Counted from the stretch's first letter, positions 35,701-50,400 are shown. The stretch is 64,000 nt of DNA from Prunella strophiata (GCA_036583965.1 JAZBQD010000001.1:22367569-22431568), one strand, 5' to 3'. Numbers and translations are program-made. The notes: generated by a model not told the origin, from the sequence alone.

Positions 35701-37899
35701 GCAACACTCCTGCTACAGGACAGCTGTGCCAGGAAACCCTGAGCCATGGAAATGCCATAAAGGCTGTTTACATATATCTGCAAAGCATCACTGTGCCTGA
35801 TGGATGAACTCACCTCTCTGCCCTTTCACCTACCCTGAAGATAAGCTGCTAAATAATTTACTCTTGTGGAAACAACACATAGCTCAGTAGGAAGAAAACC
35901 CTGAAAATCAAGAGCATTCTTAGTGACATAAAACTTCTGTAAAGGACCCTTAGAAGCTACAAGCAAATTTGTTGTCTAAACTAAAATATTGTACACATGT
36001 AGATAGAAGCAATTGCTGGATTTCCCAGGTTTTGAAAACATCAGTTTTATAACGTAGCACAGCACTACTCTGTTTGCTTACCTTCCCTTGTTCCATGACC
36101 TCTCTTCTAATCTCATGGCAAACACCTCAGAGTTTACTTTCCTAATGCTCTACTTGTACTCCCTTGATTCCTAATCCAAAAATTTTAGTACCCAAACAAG
36201 TTTAAACAATTAAATTTACAATTATGAACTTGCTTCATTTTTTCTTAGGAAAATTTGTTGCTGTGATGAAATTTTACTCCTGGCTAAGATCACAGCAACA
36301 GTGGTTTTGTTTGAAGTTGTCAGACACTATTTTCATTTATTACACAATGTTACTACACCATAAGCTCAAAAGTTTTGTATATGATCAGATATTTCCCTTT
36401 TTATTTCCCAGCACAAAATGATCAGAAATTTTCAGATCTTTAAGTAACAGAAGCATTCAGCAAGTGTAAAGTTGTCTGAGAGTTCAGTGCAACATAATGT
36501 GGGTAATAATTGGCTTTATGGAGGTGGAAAAACAAGCTTATTGTTAAGGGATTTTAATGTTGGCACATACTTGGCATACAAATACAAATTAATGCACATT
36601 GTTAATTTGTCTGCCTCACCAATTGCTCCATGTTATTAAATCTTTTATGTTAAACAGACCCTGGCAAGCTTCTGAAAGTACTTCCATCCAAGGAAATTGT
36701 TATTAGATGGGTATTCTTGAGAAAGTTCCAGCAACATCTCAGCAACATTGGCAGCTCCAGAATATTTATGAGCACGTAACAACTCAGTGTTGGGTGCAGC
36801 TCCAGGTGCAATTAACATCCTCAGAACAGAAATTAAAATTGCAAAAGGTAACACTGCATTGCTCAAGTGAAACCAGAACACATAGAAGTACTTCTGAAAA
36901 ATCCCTTCTTCCTTCAGACCCTCCTCTCCATGGAAGAACTTCAGTGACCAGGAGGTAGGGTGACTTTACAATGATATGCTCCTTTAAAGCATTGTCATAT
37001 CTCAGGGTCATGGTCCTGCACATCACAAAGGTGATGTCAAATGGAGCTTCTGGAATGCTGTGCCAGCACTTCAGGGACACTGTCCTGGCTCCAATGGCAA
37101 GGAATGGCTTTTCCTGTAGCAGGTGCATTCAGCACCATGCACAGGGCTGTGTGCATGGGCTGGAAGGAGAAGGGTATGATTGTGTTTGGGGAAACACTGC
37201 AATGGCAACTTGTCCCTTAGATCTGTGTCAAAAAGAAATGCTGAAGGCATGAATCTCTCTGATTGCTTGCTACAAAAGACACTGGATATAACTCAATAGC
37301 CCATGCATGTGGTGCCATATCCACACACAGCTCCAGGATTGCTCCTGCTGGGAAGGAAATGTCCCCATGCAGGACATGCACAGAGGGGTGGGGAGGCCAG
37401 AGAGATGGCAGAGTTGGGCCAGCTGAGCCTGAGGAGCAGCAGGAGGAGAGGACACTGCCCCAGCTCTGTTAGGTGACAGGCTGCAGGAATGAGCAGCTCT
37501 CCATGCCCAGGATGGATGGCACAAGAGCAGGGAAGGACCACGGGCACAGCTGCACAAGAATAGATAGATGCAAGGCAAAAGAAATAAAACACAGCATTTC
37601 TAACATTAGGAACAGCAGAAGAATTCCCTGTGCCCAAAGGCAGCAGGTGGGAAGGAATAACTATTTTGATCACTGATTTTATCTCCTCTTTTTTGACCAC
37701 CACACTGTGCAGTGATGTGCTGAGGCCAGAGCAGCAGACCTCAGCCAGAGCTGACTTACAAGATGAATCCTGGGCACTGTGTGATTAACACCATCAGTAT
37801 TATTTAGCTAAAATGAGATGACAAGGATGCTTATGCTAGCTCTGTATAACCTTGTGTAGTAATCTGCAAGAAATGTATCATTTTAAGAAACTTTCCCAA
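32781..37899. other. Long non-coding stretch
   Basis: No element recognised. A GC-richer part at about 35110-35380 and 35430-35760 carries overlapping open frames on both strands (up to 114 codons) with no motif. A G10 run occurs near 34197. The region around 37260-37700 is GC-richer with overlapping frames on both strands. Confidence 0.5.
33497..33517. promoter_or_regulatory. Inverted pair of TTATGTAA sites (bZIP/NFIL3-type)
   Basis: TTACATAA (33497-33504), a 5-base spacer, and TTATGTAA (33510-33517) form a perfect inverted repeat with 8-base arms. TTATGTAA matches the known E4BP4/NFIL3-PAR-bZIP core. Binding is an inference from motif only; AT-rich palindromes can arise by chance. Confidence 0.25.
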
Positions 37900-38490
37900 C
37901 TGACATGTAGAGGATTGTTTGCAGGGTATTTTAGGGGAAAACCCTCCCAGCTGAGGCCTGGGTCCCCGCTGGTCAGGAAGTGTGCCATCAGATCCAGGAG
38001 TTTTTGTGCTAAAAGTATAATCAGATCATTTCAACTTCCTGATCTGGGCCTATAAAAGCTGGACCCACTTTCAGGGAGAATTTGGAGACCTCACCTATGG
38101 GTGGACACACTGTGCAAAGATTTTCCCAATTCCAGGTCCTCACTGCAAAATGGGGCTCCCCAGAGAACACAGACTCTGGATGATGGTAGAGTATTTGGGC
38201 AATTGGTGATGTACTTTCTTAATTACTATTCTTTCTCTCATATAGCAATGATTAGGTGCATTACCTTGCTTATTTTTCCTTGTTGCTATAGCCAAGTGTG
38301 TAGTTTTATTCAATGTATCATTTTACTTTTGTACTGCCTTTATATTCACAGCAAAATGAGACCATTCTTTCCAGTGGTGTCTGTGTTCTCTAAATCACCC
38401 CCATCAACTGGCAGAACAGCAGGTTGTTTGTGTTTTGCATGATGGTGGCTTTTCCTCCTCTCTTCCCTTCAGTTGAAAGGTCACCTTAGA
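37900..38490 (+). mobile_element. LTR-like dispersed repeat with TATA box
   Basis: A consensus TATAAAAG at 38051-38058 is followed by 'gctggacccactttcagggagaatttggagacctcacctatgggtgg'. Further on lie 'ggcaattggtgatgtactttc', 'catatagcaatgattagg' and 'gtagttttattcaatgtatc', and the unit ends near 'ggtggcttttcctcctc'. This series resembles a multi-copy passerine ERV LTR and adjoining sequence I know. No TG...CA ends with a target duplication could be fixed, so the edges are approximate. The 113-codon frame at 38101-38442 is within the repeat. Confidence 0.45.
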
Positions 38491-41400
38491 CACACTGTGT
38501 CCCAATGTTTTTCCTGTTCTCCTTAGGTTTGGTTTCGTTACTACTTTTTAAAACAACATTTAATTATCTGACCACAAGCCCCAAGTTCATTGATTAGACA
38601 CCTGTTAATCCTTTCCATACATATTTTTCTATGAGTCCACAAAATTATTACAGATGTTAAGATTCTAAAAGTCAAATAAAGAAATCAGTTCTCAGTATCT
38701 GATGGGAAGGGTTAGTGTGGTTATTGCCTTTGCTCAGCACTGCAGCTGGTTTATGACTATTTATTCAGACTGCGAGATGTTTTATGAAATCAGCTTTATC
38801 TTTGTGTTATCATGTAAACCTTTTCATTTGTATACAAAGCATCTCCAAAACATTTTTCATTAGTTCCTCACAGCCCATTATTCCCTGCATGATTAATGAC
38901 AGTTACATAAATATGGTGTTTTTCCCAAAACAGACGTGCTTTACTTTGCTCTCTTACTATCAAAAGACTATTGGCTTTAAAGGAGCTCTTTGATGCAATC
39001 AAACAAAGGTGATATTCAGCATGCTTTCACAAAATTCTTAAGTGTTATGAATCTGAGGAAGGGCTATATAGGCTATACTAAGCCATTTTTCATAGGAAAT
39101 GACAAAAAACAAAATATAAGGAAAAAAGGCAAAAGCTGTGATAGACAATAAGTGACAGGAGCAGCTTCCTCCTAGGCTACATTCTGTCCATTTGTTGTGT
39201 AAGGACTAGTGTGAAAGGACTAGTGGAAGGAGAAGCAGTTTTGCCCAACCACCAACAGTACTTTTCCAAAATTAATGCCCTTTTTAAAGGAGACAAAAAA
39301 AAAAAATCAGATTTTATGTATTGCTAGCTCCAGGTATGAATCAAGAACCATGTTTCAAGACCACACCACCTCTCAGGCAAATCTTCTGTCAGTAAGGTCC
39401 ACAGAAGTCCCTGGAATGACACTGCTCTGAAGGAAAGGAAAAGTAAACATTACCTACACCTCTCAAGCTGTTTGTTTCTTACTGACCCAGACAGCTCAGG
39501 CAAGATCACAGATATAAATCCACCACAGTCTTGCAGCTACAGTACCAATTTCAGTGTATAGCTCTGTTATACAAATGAAAAGGTAACCAGTAACACTTCA
39601 TGCCATGGATAAAAATAGAAAATAATGGGGGGAAAAAACCCACAGGGTAACTGTGGGGGGAAAAAATAAACATTTCAGAATTAAAGACATGTAAAAGAGA
39701 ACTTTTATAACCAATGTCACCCATTCAAACTCCTACAACTTGGCTGGTACTTTCAGTGAAAGTCAACATCCTAACAAAAAAAAAAAAAAAAGCTCAACAT
39801 GATTTTTGCTATGCCTTTCTGGTTTATCTGTCAGAAATTCCTTGTTGACTTTGTCAAGGGTAACAGAGAAGGTAAAACTGGAAGAAAGACGCTCACTTAA
39901 AGATTTGGATCACTTCAAAGAAATCAAAAATACTGCCCTTTCCCTGACACTTCACCAATGTCACTTCACATGTGGCAGCTGATGCATTCTCCATGTAAAC
40001 ATTTCCCTTCTTATCCAAATTAATATTTTCAGATTAAGCATGGCATAGATGCAAATACTTGAGCTGGTTTCCTGCAGCTTGGGCACCAGAGACTGGGCAG
40101 GTAAGGAACTCTGACAGCACAACCAAGTGCCTCTGCTGAAAGACTGAAATTCCTTAAGCAAAGCAGCAGCAGCTTCCTTTGGAGGAGAGACAGGAAAAGA
40201 AAACAAAAACACAGCAATTAAAACATCATTCCCCTGGAAGATCAGTGGGCCATACAAATGCAGGAAAGCAGCAGTGCTGCAACTGGGAGCAGTTTGCTAG
40301 GAAAGATTCAATTCCTCTCCGATTTTTTATTCTGCTAGATAATTCCTTAAGTTTCAGCCCTGGCACACTGATTAAAGGAGATCATTTCAGCTGGGTCAGC
40401 TTTGTGGGCAGGGACTGCTGATGTGCAGTGGGGCTGGATCAGCCTTCTGTGTGCTAAGGACTCCATGGGCAAGGGCAGGAGAAGTGGCACCCACAAGTAT
40501 TTGGGTAATTTTGGGTTAGGTTTCCATGAAGAATCTCCTACAACCTGTCATATGCTGCACTTTGAGAACTGCTCCCAATACATGCTGACAAGTATACATG
40601 CATACACAATTAACGATGATTTTACTTTTCAGCAAAAGTAAAGGCCAAAGTTGATGGACATTTGCATAGCATTTTTCATGCAAGGAATAAATATAACATA
40701 TGAGAAAGCAATGCAATCCAAAACTTCATTTCCCTATAATTCAGTACATTAAGAAAAGTCATGAGACATGCAATAAATGCCATACAATCCATGCTTTTCT
40801 TTCCATGTTTTTTTCCCTTCTCATTTATTTACCTGTAAGGATGCTGTATCTCAGGACCAGAGCTTGTCATAGGAGAGAATGTTTATTTTATGAAAAAAAA
40901 ACCTGCCATTTCCAGATTTGCTTTGGCATACTCTAGCCATTTTTACAGAGCACTAAGTTTAAACCAGTAGAACAATCAGCAAGAAATGCTGAACAAGTCA
41001 CACTTTTAGAGGAGAAGAGTTATAATTAATATTTCATAATTTTATATAGAAACCCAAAGAAAATGAGAGCAGTGGGTCAGGGTGTGCAGTAGTGAGGGAG
41101 TGAAGGCTGCTTTCTTTTTGAGGACTGCAGACTCACAAGAATTTTCAGCTGTTTTCCTTTTTCATGATCTGCCTTTAGCTTCCTGGGGCAGGTTTGTAAA
41201 GGACACAGCTAATTAGCAACATAAGAGACTTCTTGAAATTGCCTCTTGACTTCAGTCAGAGGAGCTATTATTTACAGGCTTTTCTGTTCTTTTTCAGCCA
41301 CCAAGAACTTTGCTCTAATTTTACTTCTCATCTACAACAAAGCTGCTAGGGCTGAGTTTCAGGATGGGAAATAAAAGGAAGTAAGTTACAGATATTGTGC

Positions 41401-44209
41401 TTATTGACAAGCATGAAAAAAGAAAAGTAGCAGCATGATTTAGAACTCTGTATTTTATACATAAAATACCTATGAAATATTTTCATGCTTTTTTTTTTTT
41501 TTTTTTTTAATCTGCAGGACAAGAAAAAAGAACTTTTAAACAGATGGTATAATATAAATACTGTTAACACAACTGAACAGAGCCCAGGGGACCACAGCAG
41601 ATTTACTGGTGAATGGTAAGACTTTCAGAGGTAAAATTAGCGCTTCACCTGCAGCAACCAGCAGAAAAAATACTTATAATTTTATTTTAGAAATTGAGTG
41701 AATTTTGCACTAAGTCCTTGATCTGTCCCACAGGACAAAAAATCCCCAGCCCTGACCAAGCCATTAATCCAATGTGGAGAAAGGTGGGCAGAGCTGGCAC
41801 CTCCCTGGCTGGAGGAGGAGCTGGCACAGAAGGGAGCTCTGAGGGAGGGCACTGGTTTGTGCTGAGGCTTTGCAAAGAGTCAGGTGTAATCACAAGGCAG
41901 CCCAAGAAACAAAGGCATAAAGAAAACACATCCTGAGCCTCAGCTGAATAACCCAGCCCTGTGCTAACACCTACCTTCTGCCCTGCCAATTTGACAGAAG
42001 AGCAACATCAACATTGACATTCACCTGCTTATTTTATCATGTTCTTCCAGGAATTGCTTCTTGCTCTGTTTGTAGGAGTTATTAGAGTCCATGATGTGCG
42101 AAATTCTCCAGCCTGGCCTAAAACTGTCCTCTGACACCCTTTCTTACTGCTGACATTTGCTAGGGTTTTGGGTTTTTTTAGCACAAGCATCAGAGTCTGC
42201 CATACCCCATTCACTTTGCCTTTCATGTGCAGACAAAGAGCCCCAGACAGCTGGGGGTCCTTTGGGAGAGATCTCCTCTGACAGAAAAAGCTCAAGGCAG
42301 AGCACTGAATTTCTCCTTAAAAAACACAAAACAAGAGAGAAACAGATTCACTTCCTCTAGGTAACATCAGGCTGCAGAGTTTCTTTGACTGTATTTACAA
42401 CACATTAATGTAAATAACCATCTTCAACACTGTTTTCACTTTGCAAGAGGTGAGCTAAATAAGACCACAGAAGCCTTACTTTGGGCCATTAAAATGCAAA
42501 TTTCAGTACATCTGTTTGATGATATTTTCACCATCTATCTCAGGTTATTATCTGCCTCCCCTTTGGGCCTCTGGCAGGTTTGGAGATGTCAGTGTGGAAG
42601 CAGCACATCATGAATCCCCCCCTAGGGCAGAGACCCACTCCAACCTTTATTCTGCCAAGGAAGATGTTTGGAAATTTATACTTTCAAGTACTAAAAATTG
42701 GTTCATTCCTAGAAGATAAAGCTTAGTTATTTGGTGGCATAATGTAACTCTAGATTTCGAATTACCTACAGAAACTATAAGTTAGAAAAGACACTAACTT
42801 TTCAGATTTATGGGTGAGGAAAAAGAAAAACAAACTAAAATCCAAACTAAAAATGCTGGCAAAGGAGGCAATAATGCATGAACCACTTACAAAGCCATGT
42901 GCCTACAATGTCTGATGCCAGACTGCCACAGGGAATTCATTTAGCTAAGTCTGACAGAGAGAAAACATCTACCATGTCAAGTTCTTGTTGTGATATTTAC
43001 CAATATAAAAATTAATTACAAGTTGTCAAATTACCCTACATTTCCAGCAGTAAATCCTTCCTCCATAGTTAATGGCTCAAAGTAAAAGAGTGCACATGTT
43101 CAACCAAAGATGTTTCTGAGACTGACTTCCTACCAGATTATTGCTCCAGAACTCTTCTTCATTACACTGGCAGCAGCACACTCCCAGTGCACAATGCTAT
43201 TAAAAATAATGGTTTAGAGCATCAATAATGTATTAAAGATGGCCTCCTCAACATGGCTGTGGTGACAGCATAATAAAATCCATCATTCTTTGAACATTTG
43301 CAGACATACTTCTTACAGTTAATGATGTGGCACAACTCCATCATCAACAAATGAGGGAAACAGAAGTTGCAAGCAAAGAGAAAAACAAAGAGAAAGCAAA
43401 AAGAAAAGCTCTAAACTGAGCCCAGGAAAAGTGCAAAGGATTCTAAAGTGTAGGGCTGCTTAACTCTACCCATACCCAAGCAGGGAGCAGGCTGCTTAAC
43501 AGGAGGTCCAGGTTTGTCATGGTAGACACCCTAACAAGAAGTTTGGCCTCAATCTTCACTTTAAAATCTATTTGGTAGCTTAACAGTATCTAAGGATCTG
43601 CATCATGGAGAGCACAGGACTTACCTCCCTGAGCTCCCTAAGCTTCACCATCCTAAAATGAACCAGTAAGACTGAGTCACATACTTCAGCTTCCTAAATT
43701 GTCAATGGACAGGGACAGGAGCCTCCAGAAAGACACATTGTATTTCTGAGCCCTATGAGCATGGAATTACTGACTGGAATATTACACTCTCTGATACAAA
43801 GAGATTTCTCAGTACCACCAGAGAATCATTAATGTGTTATTTTATGACTAATAAATATCCATTTCCCATCTACACACGCTAATTGAAAACTTTAATTGAC
43901 ATTTCAAAGCCTACAGTTCCTTCACTTCACTTTGTGAGTGGAAGTTGCATATACAAAATGAGCATTTTCCTAGATCTGTTCATTAAGTAATGATTGCACA
44001 GAGTAAATGCTTATTCCCACTAAACTACATGACACTTTTTCACTTTCTCTTCTGGTAATATTTAATGTCATTTTTATTAAGTCAATTGACAGAATATCAG
44101 CTTCTCTTGACTGTGCTGTCCTTAAACTCCTCTGTACTCCAGCTTCTCCTCCCAAAGGCAGCTCTGGGGAGGAGCCTGGAACACTGGCCCTCCCAAAAGG
44201 CAGCTCTTC
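38491..44209. other. Long non-coding stretch
   Basis: Unique-looking AT-rich sequence. Simple runs are A16 at 39776-39791 and T20 at 41489-41508. The frames reach about 100 codons (41989-41687, minus) and overlap others on the opposite strand. No retroelement, exon or RNA gene recognised. Confidence 0.5.
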
Positions 44210-44277
44210 CAGGGAGCACTGTGTGTGTGTCCCCTCCTGGAGCATTGTGTGTGTGTGTGTGTGTCCCCTCCTGGAGC

Positions 44278-44319
<42 letters not shown>

Positions 44320-44404
44320 CTCCTGGAGCACTCTGTGTGTGTGTGTGTGTCCCCTCCTGGAGCACTCTGTGTGTCCCCTCCTGGAGCACTGTGTGTGTCC
44401 CCTG
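44210..44404 (+). repeat. Compound GT microsatellite / 16-bp minisatellite
   Basis: A spacer of about 16 bases, cccctcctggagcact (or ...cattg), alternates with GT runs of varying length. Five good copies are flanked by partial ones (ccagggagcact at the left, cccctgctgtaacact at the right). The longest GT run is about 18 dinucleotides (44281-44316). Because GT/CA runs have no stops, frames of 192 and 169 codons (plus) and 195 codons (minus) pass through together. They encode alternating V/C or T/H runs and are artefacts of the repeat. Confidence 0.95.
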
Positions 44405-47400
44405 CTGTAACACTGGCCTCATCAGCCCCACAGCAGAGCCAATGGACTCCCAGACATGCTGCAAGGAAGGACTCAGACTATGGAAACTGGCAGTGGACAT
44501 CACCCACACCAAGAGGGAAAGTCTTTTTCCTGCTAACAGAGCCAGGAATGAAACCAATCAAAGGACTAGCCTAATTCAACACTGATTCTCACAGAATCCT
44601 GCAAGTCATGTAATTTCTGGTTTAATTCCTTTTCTGTTCTGATTCCAGAGTTTCCATTCAAGTAGCAATAAAGAAAACTTTAAAGATCTATTTATTTTCA
44701 ACAGATAACAAAACTTGTTCTTCATTAACTTCTATAGTCTGAGAGTCATCCAATTTTGGCATCACAACAGCAAGGAATTCCATCTTAGAAGGCAGCTGAA
44801 TTCCCTCTATTTAGAAAATAAAGATTAAGAAAACCCTACCTTTAGGTCATCTAAAATTACAAATTATTTTTGATTTTTTTCATAAAAGGAGCTTCATGAA
44901 AATATATACTAGGTGGAGCTAGTAGCAATCAATGATACAGCTGGATTAAGAAACTCAAAAGATCTTTTTAAAATTACTAAACACGTTAATGATTCGTGTC
45001 AGCATATCTGAAATGTTTTGTGTCTGGTATTGTTGGAAACTTGCCTGACACCAGATTCATACATATGCAAGAATGAGGAAATCTCAAATATTCCTACAGT
45101 GAAAACATTAGTGGAGTAAAGAACTATGGAAAAACAGTCCTTTACTGATATTAAAAGGAAACATAAGCCTCGTCCACTTATAATCCTTAGGTAAAAGAGA
45201 TTTCACTGTTCCAAAGAGACCATCTCCTCTTTTTTTTCAAGGCGTAGCTGTGTTACAAATTCCTTACACCTTGCACATGACTATTTTAATTGTTAGCACT
45301 GCAACACCTCAGAGAGCATTTTGTTTCCAAGAAGACATAGGCAAAAGAGAAATACTGTTCTAAATCTTTAAAAAATAATAAGCATTAGTACCAAAGTTTA
45401 CAATTTTTCTTAGGTTCAAAGAATGAGATATGAGATTGCTCTTTAGTTCTTCCATTTGTAAGACCTGTGAGCTGTGTGGTCTTATCCAAGCACCTGATGT
45501 TCAGCTATATGTGACTTACACTGATAAAAAGAGCCATTAGCTTCAAATACAGTTTGTTCTTCCTGAGAGTTTCAGCTGAAAACTCCTACAAAATAAGAGA
45601 TAACTGCATGATGATGACTTGGTAGCTCCCATGTATCTTTTTTATAGTTGAGTATCAAACAATAAGTTAAAATTCAAGAGTGTATTCAGACCCATCTTAA
45701 TTTCAAGATAGATCTCACAAAATTTTGTCACCATAAGGGCACAGAGAAGATCCTAGCTCAGGCACTTTTTCCAGACAAGTAACACAATTGCCTTTTCTCC
45801 TTTTTTTTGTAACAGCAGAAGATGTGCTATAAAGCAGAAATATACAACTCTGCCTCTGGACTCCTGGAAAAGCTGAAATGCTGAGCCAGCCTGTGCACAG
45901 CCATTGTGGTGGAGCTCCCCAGGGACACTCCATGCATGTGTGTTCAGTAAATCCCAGTACACAGGCTGCTGCCACCTCCAGAAAACATAAAGCAAGGCCA
46001 TATCCTCATGCTCTAAGTTCACACACTAGTTTTAATAGATAAGCACATAAGGAGCAGTAAGAAACTTGCCAATGGAAAAATTCTGGAAGAACAGTCAATA
46101 AAACCAATAGCAAAACTAGTTTGTAAATATAACTGGCTTGAATGACTACAAAAAAAAAAAAAAAAAAAAATATTATAGGACCTACTTGTATAAAACAATT
46201 AAGTTTGGATGCAGGTAGATCACTATTTAAAAACGTGGACATTGGTTTTGGCTGTGGATATTTTTTATGCAAATGTTAGTGAAACATGCTAGAACTTACA
46301 GCATGCTGTGCAGCCACAAGGTCCTTTCCCTCCAATAATATCCTTACCTGTAACATTCACTGAGATCTCCTAAAGAGCCACAATAAATACAAACAGACAC
46401 ATTTCCTGAAACAAATCTTATTACATCTGTACTGCTGAAGTTTTGCAGACATCAGTCACAAGAGAGCTGCCAAGCAGAAGAGAGCCTGGCTGCCCAGGTT
46501 CTAACTGAATTCTTTTCTGAAATACCTCACTCTTTGAAGGGCTGCAAATTGTATTCAAATTCTCATAGGAAGAGGGTTTCTTTGAAAGATTCCTGTTGTT
46601 CTGGAGAACCAGAATTAGGGAAGAACTCCTCTCTTTTCGAGTTGTTTTTTTTTCTGGCCTCAGGATAGTATGAGATTGTGAATAATAACAGGAGGAAGTG
46701 AGAAATAAATGTGATATTTCAAACTTTCAAAGTCAGGTTTGATTTTAATTTTCTCTATGGATTTACACAGCAATTTTCATGAGTCAAATTTCATTTAACT
46801 TACTAACAGGGTTATAGTATATCACAAGGTATTCCCTTGCAATATCAAGTTACAAATGAGTCCTTCCATTACTTCCATGTTCTATTTATGATTGTATTCA
46901 AAGCATCTGTGGTGTCCTACATCAAAACAGAGCCAAAATTGCATCTGACACAACCCAGCAGTTTGTGAAAGAAAGGCAGAATCTAATACCCAAGATCCCA
47001 AGGTGATGGGCAGAATCAGTATTGTAGCTTTAATACCTCATTTAAAAGCATTTCATCTTCTAAATTTTGCTACTTTGCAAAGAAACCAATGCAATTTACA
47101 TTCTACTTTAAAATAATTATTTAATCCCTAATTAACAACTTACAAATGTCTACTGACTTGCTGTGAATTTTTTCATAGTCTCCATAATAATCTACTCACA
47201 ATATTTTGTCTTTCCTCAAGATTCAGGTCTACTCCTATCTTATTGCTGTTTCCCTGGGCTGTCAATTTGTTCAGTCACATGTCCCTCCATAACACTTTTC
47301 CTTTAGTCCTTTCCCTATCCAGAAATGTGCTGCAGGGAAGAAGCAGGAAGCTGTAGGAAAAACAAATTAAATTATTAAATTGTTAAAACAATCCTAGCTT

Positions 47401-50400
47401 TAGACAGCTGAAGAGCAAGCACAATAAAATAAATAGCTTGTGATATAAATTTGCTGGGAGCCCTTACATTTTCTGAGTACTGCATGTATGCAGCCATCAG
47501 GAATGAAGATTAATCCTATGATTTTTGGGATCACCTGAGCCTCCAGTCTGTTCCTGCAGTTCTTCCCTCCAGCTGACTGGAAGACTGCCTTGGGTGAAAA
47601 CCTCTGTTTATCTCAACAGAAAATGGAGAGCCTGAGAACAGAAAAAATACCTGGTAAGGACAAAGTCAGAAGGAGGAAAGAAGGTGATGATTGCGTGTGC
47701 TCCTCACGCCACATCACCACAGGTCCTGTGCCTGGTGGGCTTCATCTCAAGTGTCCCCATCTCAAGGCAACTGCACACAGGGCTTTCCACAAGGAGGGAA
47801 ACCCTGCCTGCATTTAGGGCTTCAAGCAATCACCACACATTTTTCAGTGGGCAGAAAGAAAAATATCTGCAACATAAAGTCACTGGCAGTGAGATTCAGC
47901 TTGGCCAGGCCTGATCCTATACCCTTGGAGAGGAGCTGCAGTAGCTTGACACTGTCTGCTGACCCTGCCCTGTGCACTGATAGGGATTTTTTTCTGCAGG
48001 TGGAATTCTAAGTGAATGTTGAGAGGAGAGGGAGAAAATCCTCAAGGTTGTTTCAGAAGCTTGGGAAGCTCCAAGATCCTGGATATTTTGAGAGGAATAA
48101 AAACTTGTCCTTCAGAGCTATTTTTATGAAATTTAAGGGGAAGATACAGTACAAGTACCTGATGATAAGAAAAATGTTGGTTCAGTACTGCAAGATCCAT
48201 GGAACTCACCCCATCTTACCTGGAGCAAAGGAATTTTAAAAAGAAGGTAATGGGAATGATTCCCAGCTCATCATAGTGTGACCATACTTAAGGATGCCTG
48301 TTTGTTTCAGGAATGTCATAGTCTTAAGATGCCATGATTCTTCTAAAACTGCAGCTCTTTTTCCACATTTGCTGCCAGCCTGAATGATTCCCCAGTCATT
48401 CCCCAGTTTGTTATGTCATTTCTGTTAATGCAGGCTTCTCATTTACAAGGCCAATGCTATACCTGGGGACATTAAATATGCCAATCAAACAGAAAAACTG
48501 CCTGGAATATGCCAGTGAGTTTTAAATGGGATTCCTTTCATTTACTTGAATAGCATTTTCTGATAAACCTTTTCCACAAGAACACACAGAGCTGTGCATC
48601 ATCACAATAATTATACCAGAAAAAGTGCACATGGTGAACACAGGAACATACTGGATGCTCTCTGAACAATACAGCAAAGCAGATTTTTTTTTCCCCACAC
48701 ATTAAAAAAACCAGTTCTGACAAAATTATATTAAAAGAAAATTGTTGTGGGGCTTTCACATGAGGGATGACTACAGTGCTGAAAGACAGCAACTGGTAAT
48801 TGGTGGAGTTGAAGGTGGGATGTTTATTTGTCACAATTTTTCTTCCCAAACAATCACAGGTTTTCAAAAAGCTGGTTTTGAAAAGCTCTGTACAGATATC
48901 TGCTTAGCCATTAAACCCACACCTTTTCCTGATGGACAGAGCTTCTCTGATACCACACTGGGTCCTTTCCAAACCCACTGTTTGATTTCTCTTCGTGGCA
49001 GGCATTTTTACTTCATATTTCAGTGGTTCTGTTATTCTGGACTTTCTACTCAAAACTTCTCTTTCAGTCTGAAAGAGCCAATGAACCCAAATTCATTCTT
49101 CCATTGGTAATCTGCTGCTGACAGGAGCTTGCTGAGAACTACTCCTTTCTCTCTGGGCCATTTGTCTTCACTTCCTCAGGGTGAAATTAACTGATAAGCA
49201 ATTTCAGAATTAGGTCACTGTGAAATCTCTCTAAGATATCATAATGTAGGTCTAAATTCCATTTGGGTTTTCTCCTTAGCTGCCCAAACTGGCAATTTCA
49301 GACACACAAGGAGAAAAGTCAGTGGTGGCTCTCTGTCTCCACATTTCATGATTGCTTAAATCCAATGTGAAGTTGTTTTCAGTGGGAAACAAAATGATTT
49401 AGTGTTTTAAAAGCCAAGAATGTGCCTGGAGAGGATTTGTAGCCATTTGTCTCTTCCTCCTTCCATTTGTGTTACCATACAATCCTCATTCATTTGCCTT
49501 TCTGGGCACTCTTCCATGTGCAGCACGCAGAACCTTAAGCATTATAAAATCCTGAAAGTTATTTCAGAAATTTGTACATTTCTAAATATTTCAATCTAAA
49601 TTACATGTAAAATCCATAGCAAAAGCCCTCTTTCCTCACCTGGAGCTTGCACTTGCCCAAATGAACATGCTGCAGTCACATAGCTGCTCCCTGAGGTTTG
49701 AAATGTTTGAATTGTCATCCCTTTAACACACAGGTATATCCACCCCTATAGTTCAAAATTGTTTCACTACTGGCCCATATTGTCTATTTTGCTCCTTCCC
49801 TCCAAATTTTCATTTCTCCACTACTTGCAAAGCTTCCGTGCCCTTATAAACTGGCATTTACATTAAAGTAATAAAGGATCAGTTCAATAAAATATTTTAG
49901 ACAGCATGAGAAATTAGGTAATAATTTTTTTCCCCAAAAAAAATCAAAAACCATCACTTCCTCAAACTGCAATTTCACATTTTTTTAGAAATATTTTCTC
50001 TGCAAGAGGAGCCAAGAACTTGGCTGTGCTGCAGAGCCTTTTGTTATTACTTTATAACAGGTTGTTTGGATTTCCAAGCACCTTTTTAGTTTGTTAATAG
50101 CTGTTTGGGCATAGGGATTTATTGATTTATAAAGTCACAGCCATTTTTCCTGTCTCTGATGTTTACAACAGCAAGGTGGAAAACAATGCTGGCTTTGCAA
50201 AAACAGCACAAGTTTAGAGCAGCTGAGGTAAGATATTATTCTCTGGGAAGGGAAAAGAAGGAAACCTGTTTCAGGGGAAAAACAACTGCACAGGTTAGGG
50301 AACACATGAGGATGCTTCAGTCAATATTTATCTCTCAGATCAATAAAACGTGATGTTCATTTCAGTGAAATCAATATCTGCTTAATTTAAGTGTTGTTGT

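Noticed and set aside
43970..44585. Frames of 192, 169 and 195 codons on both strands
   Set aside because: All are kept open by the stop-free GT/CA array; outside the array they share no known domain.
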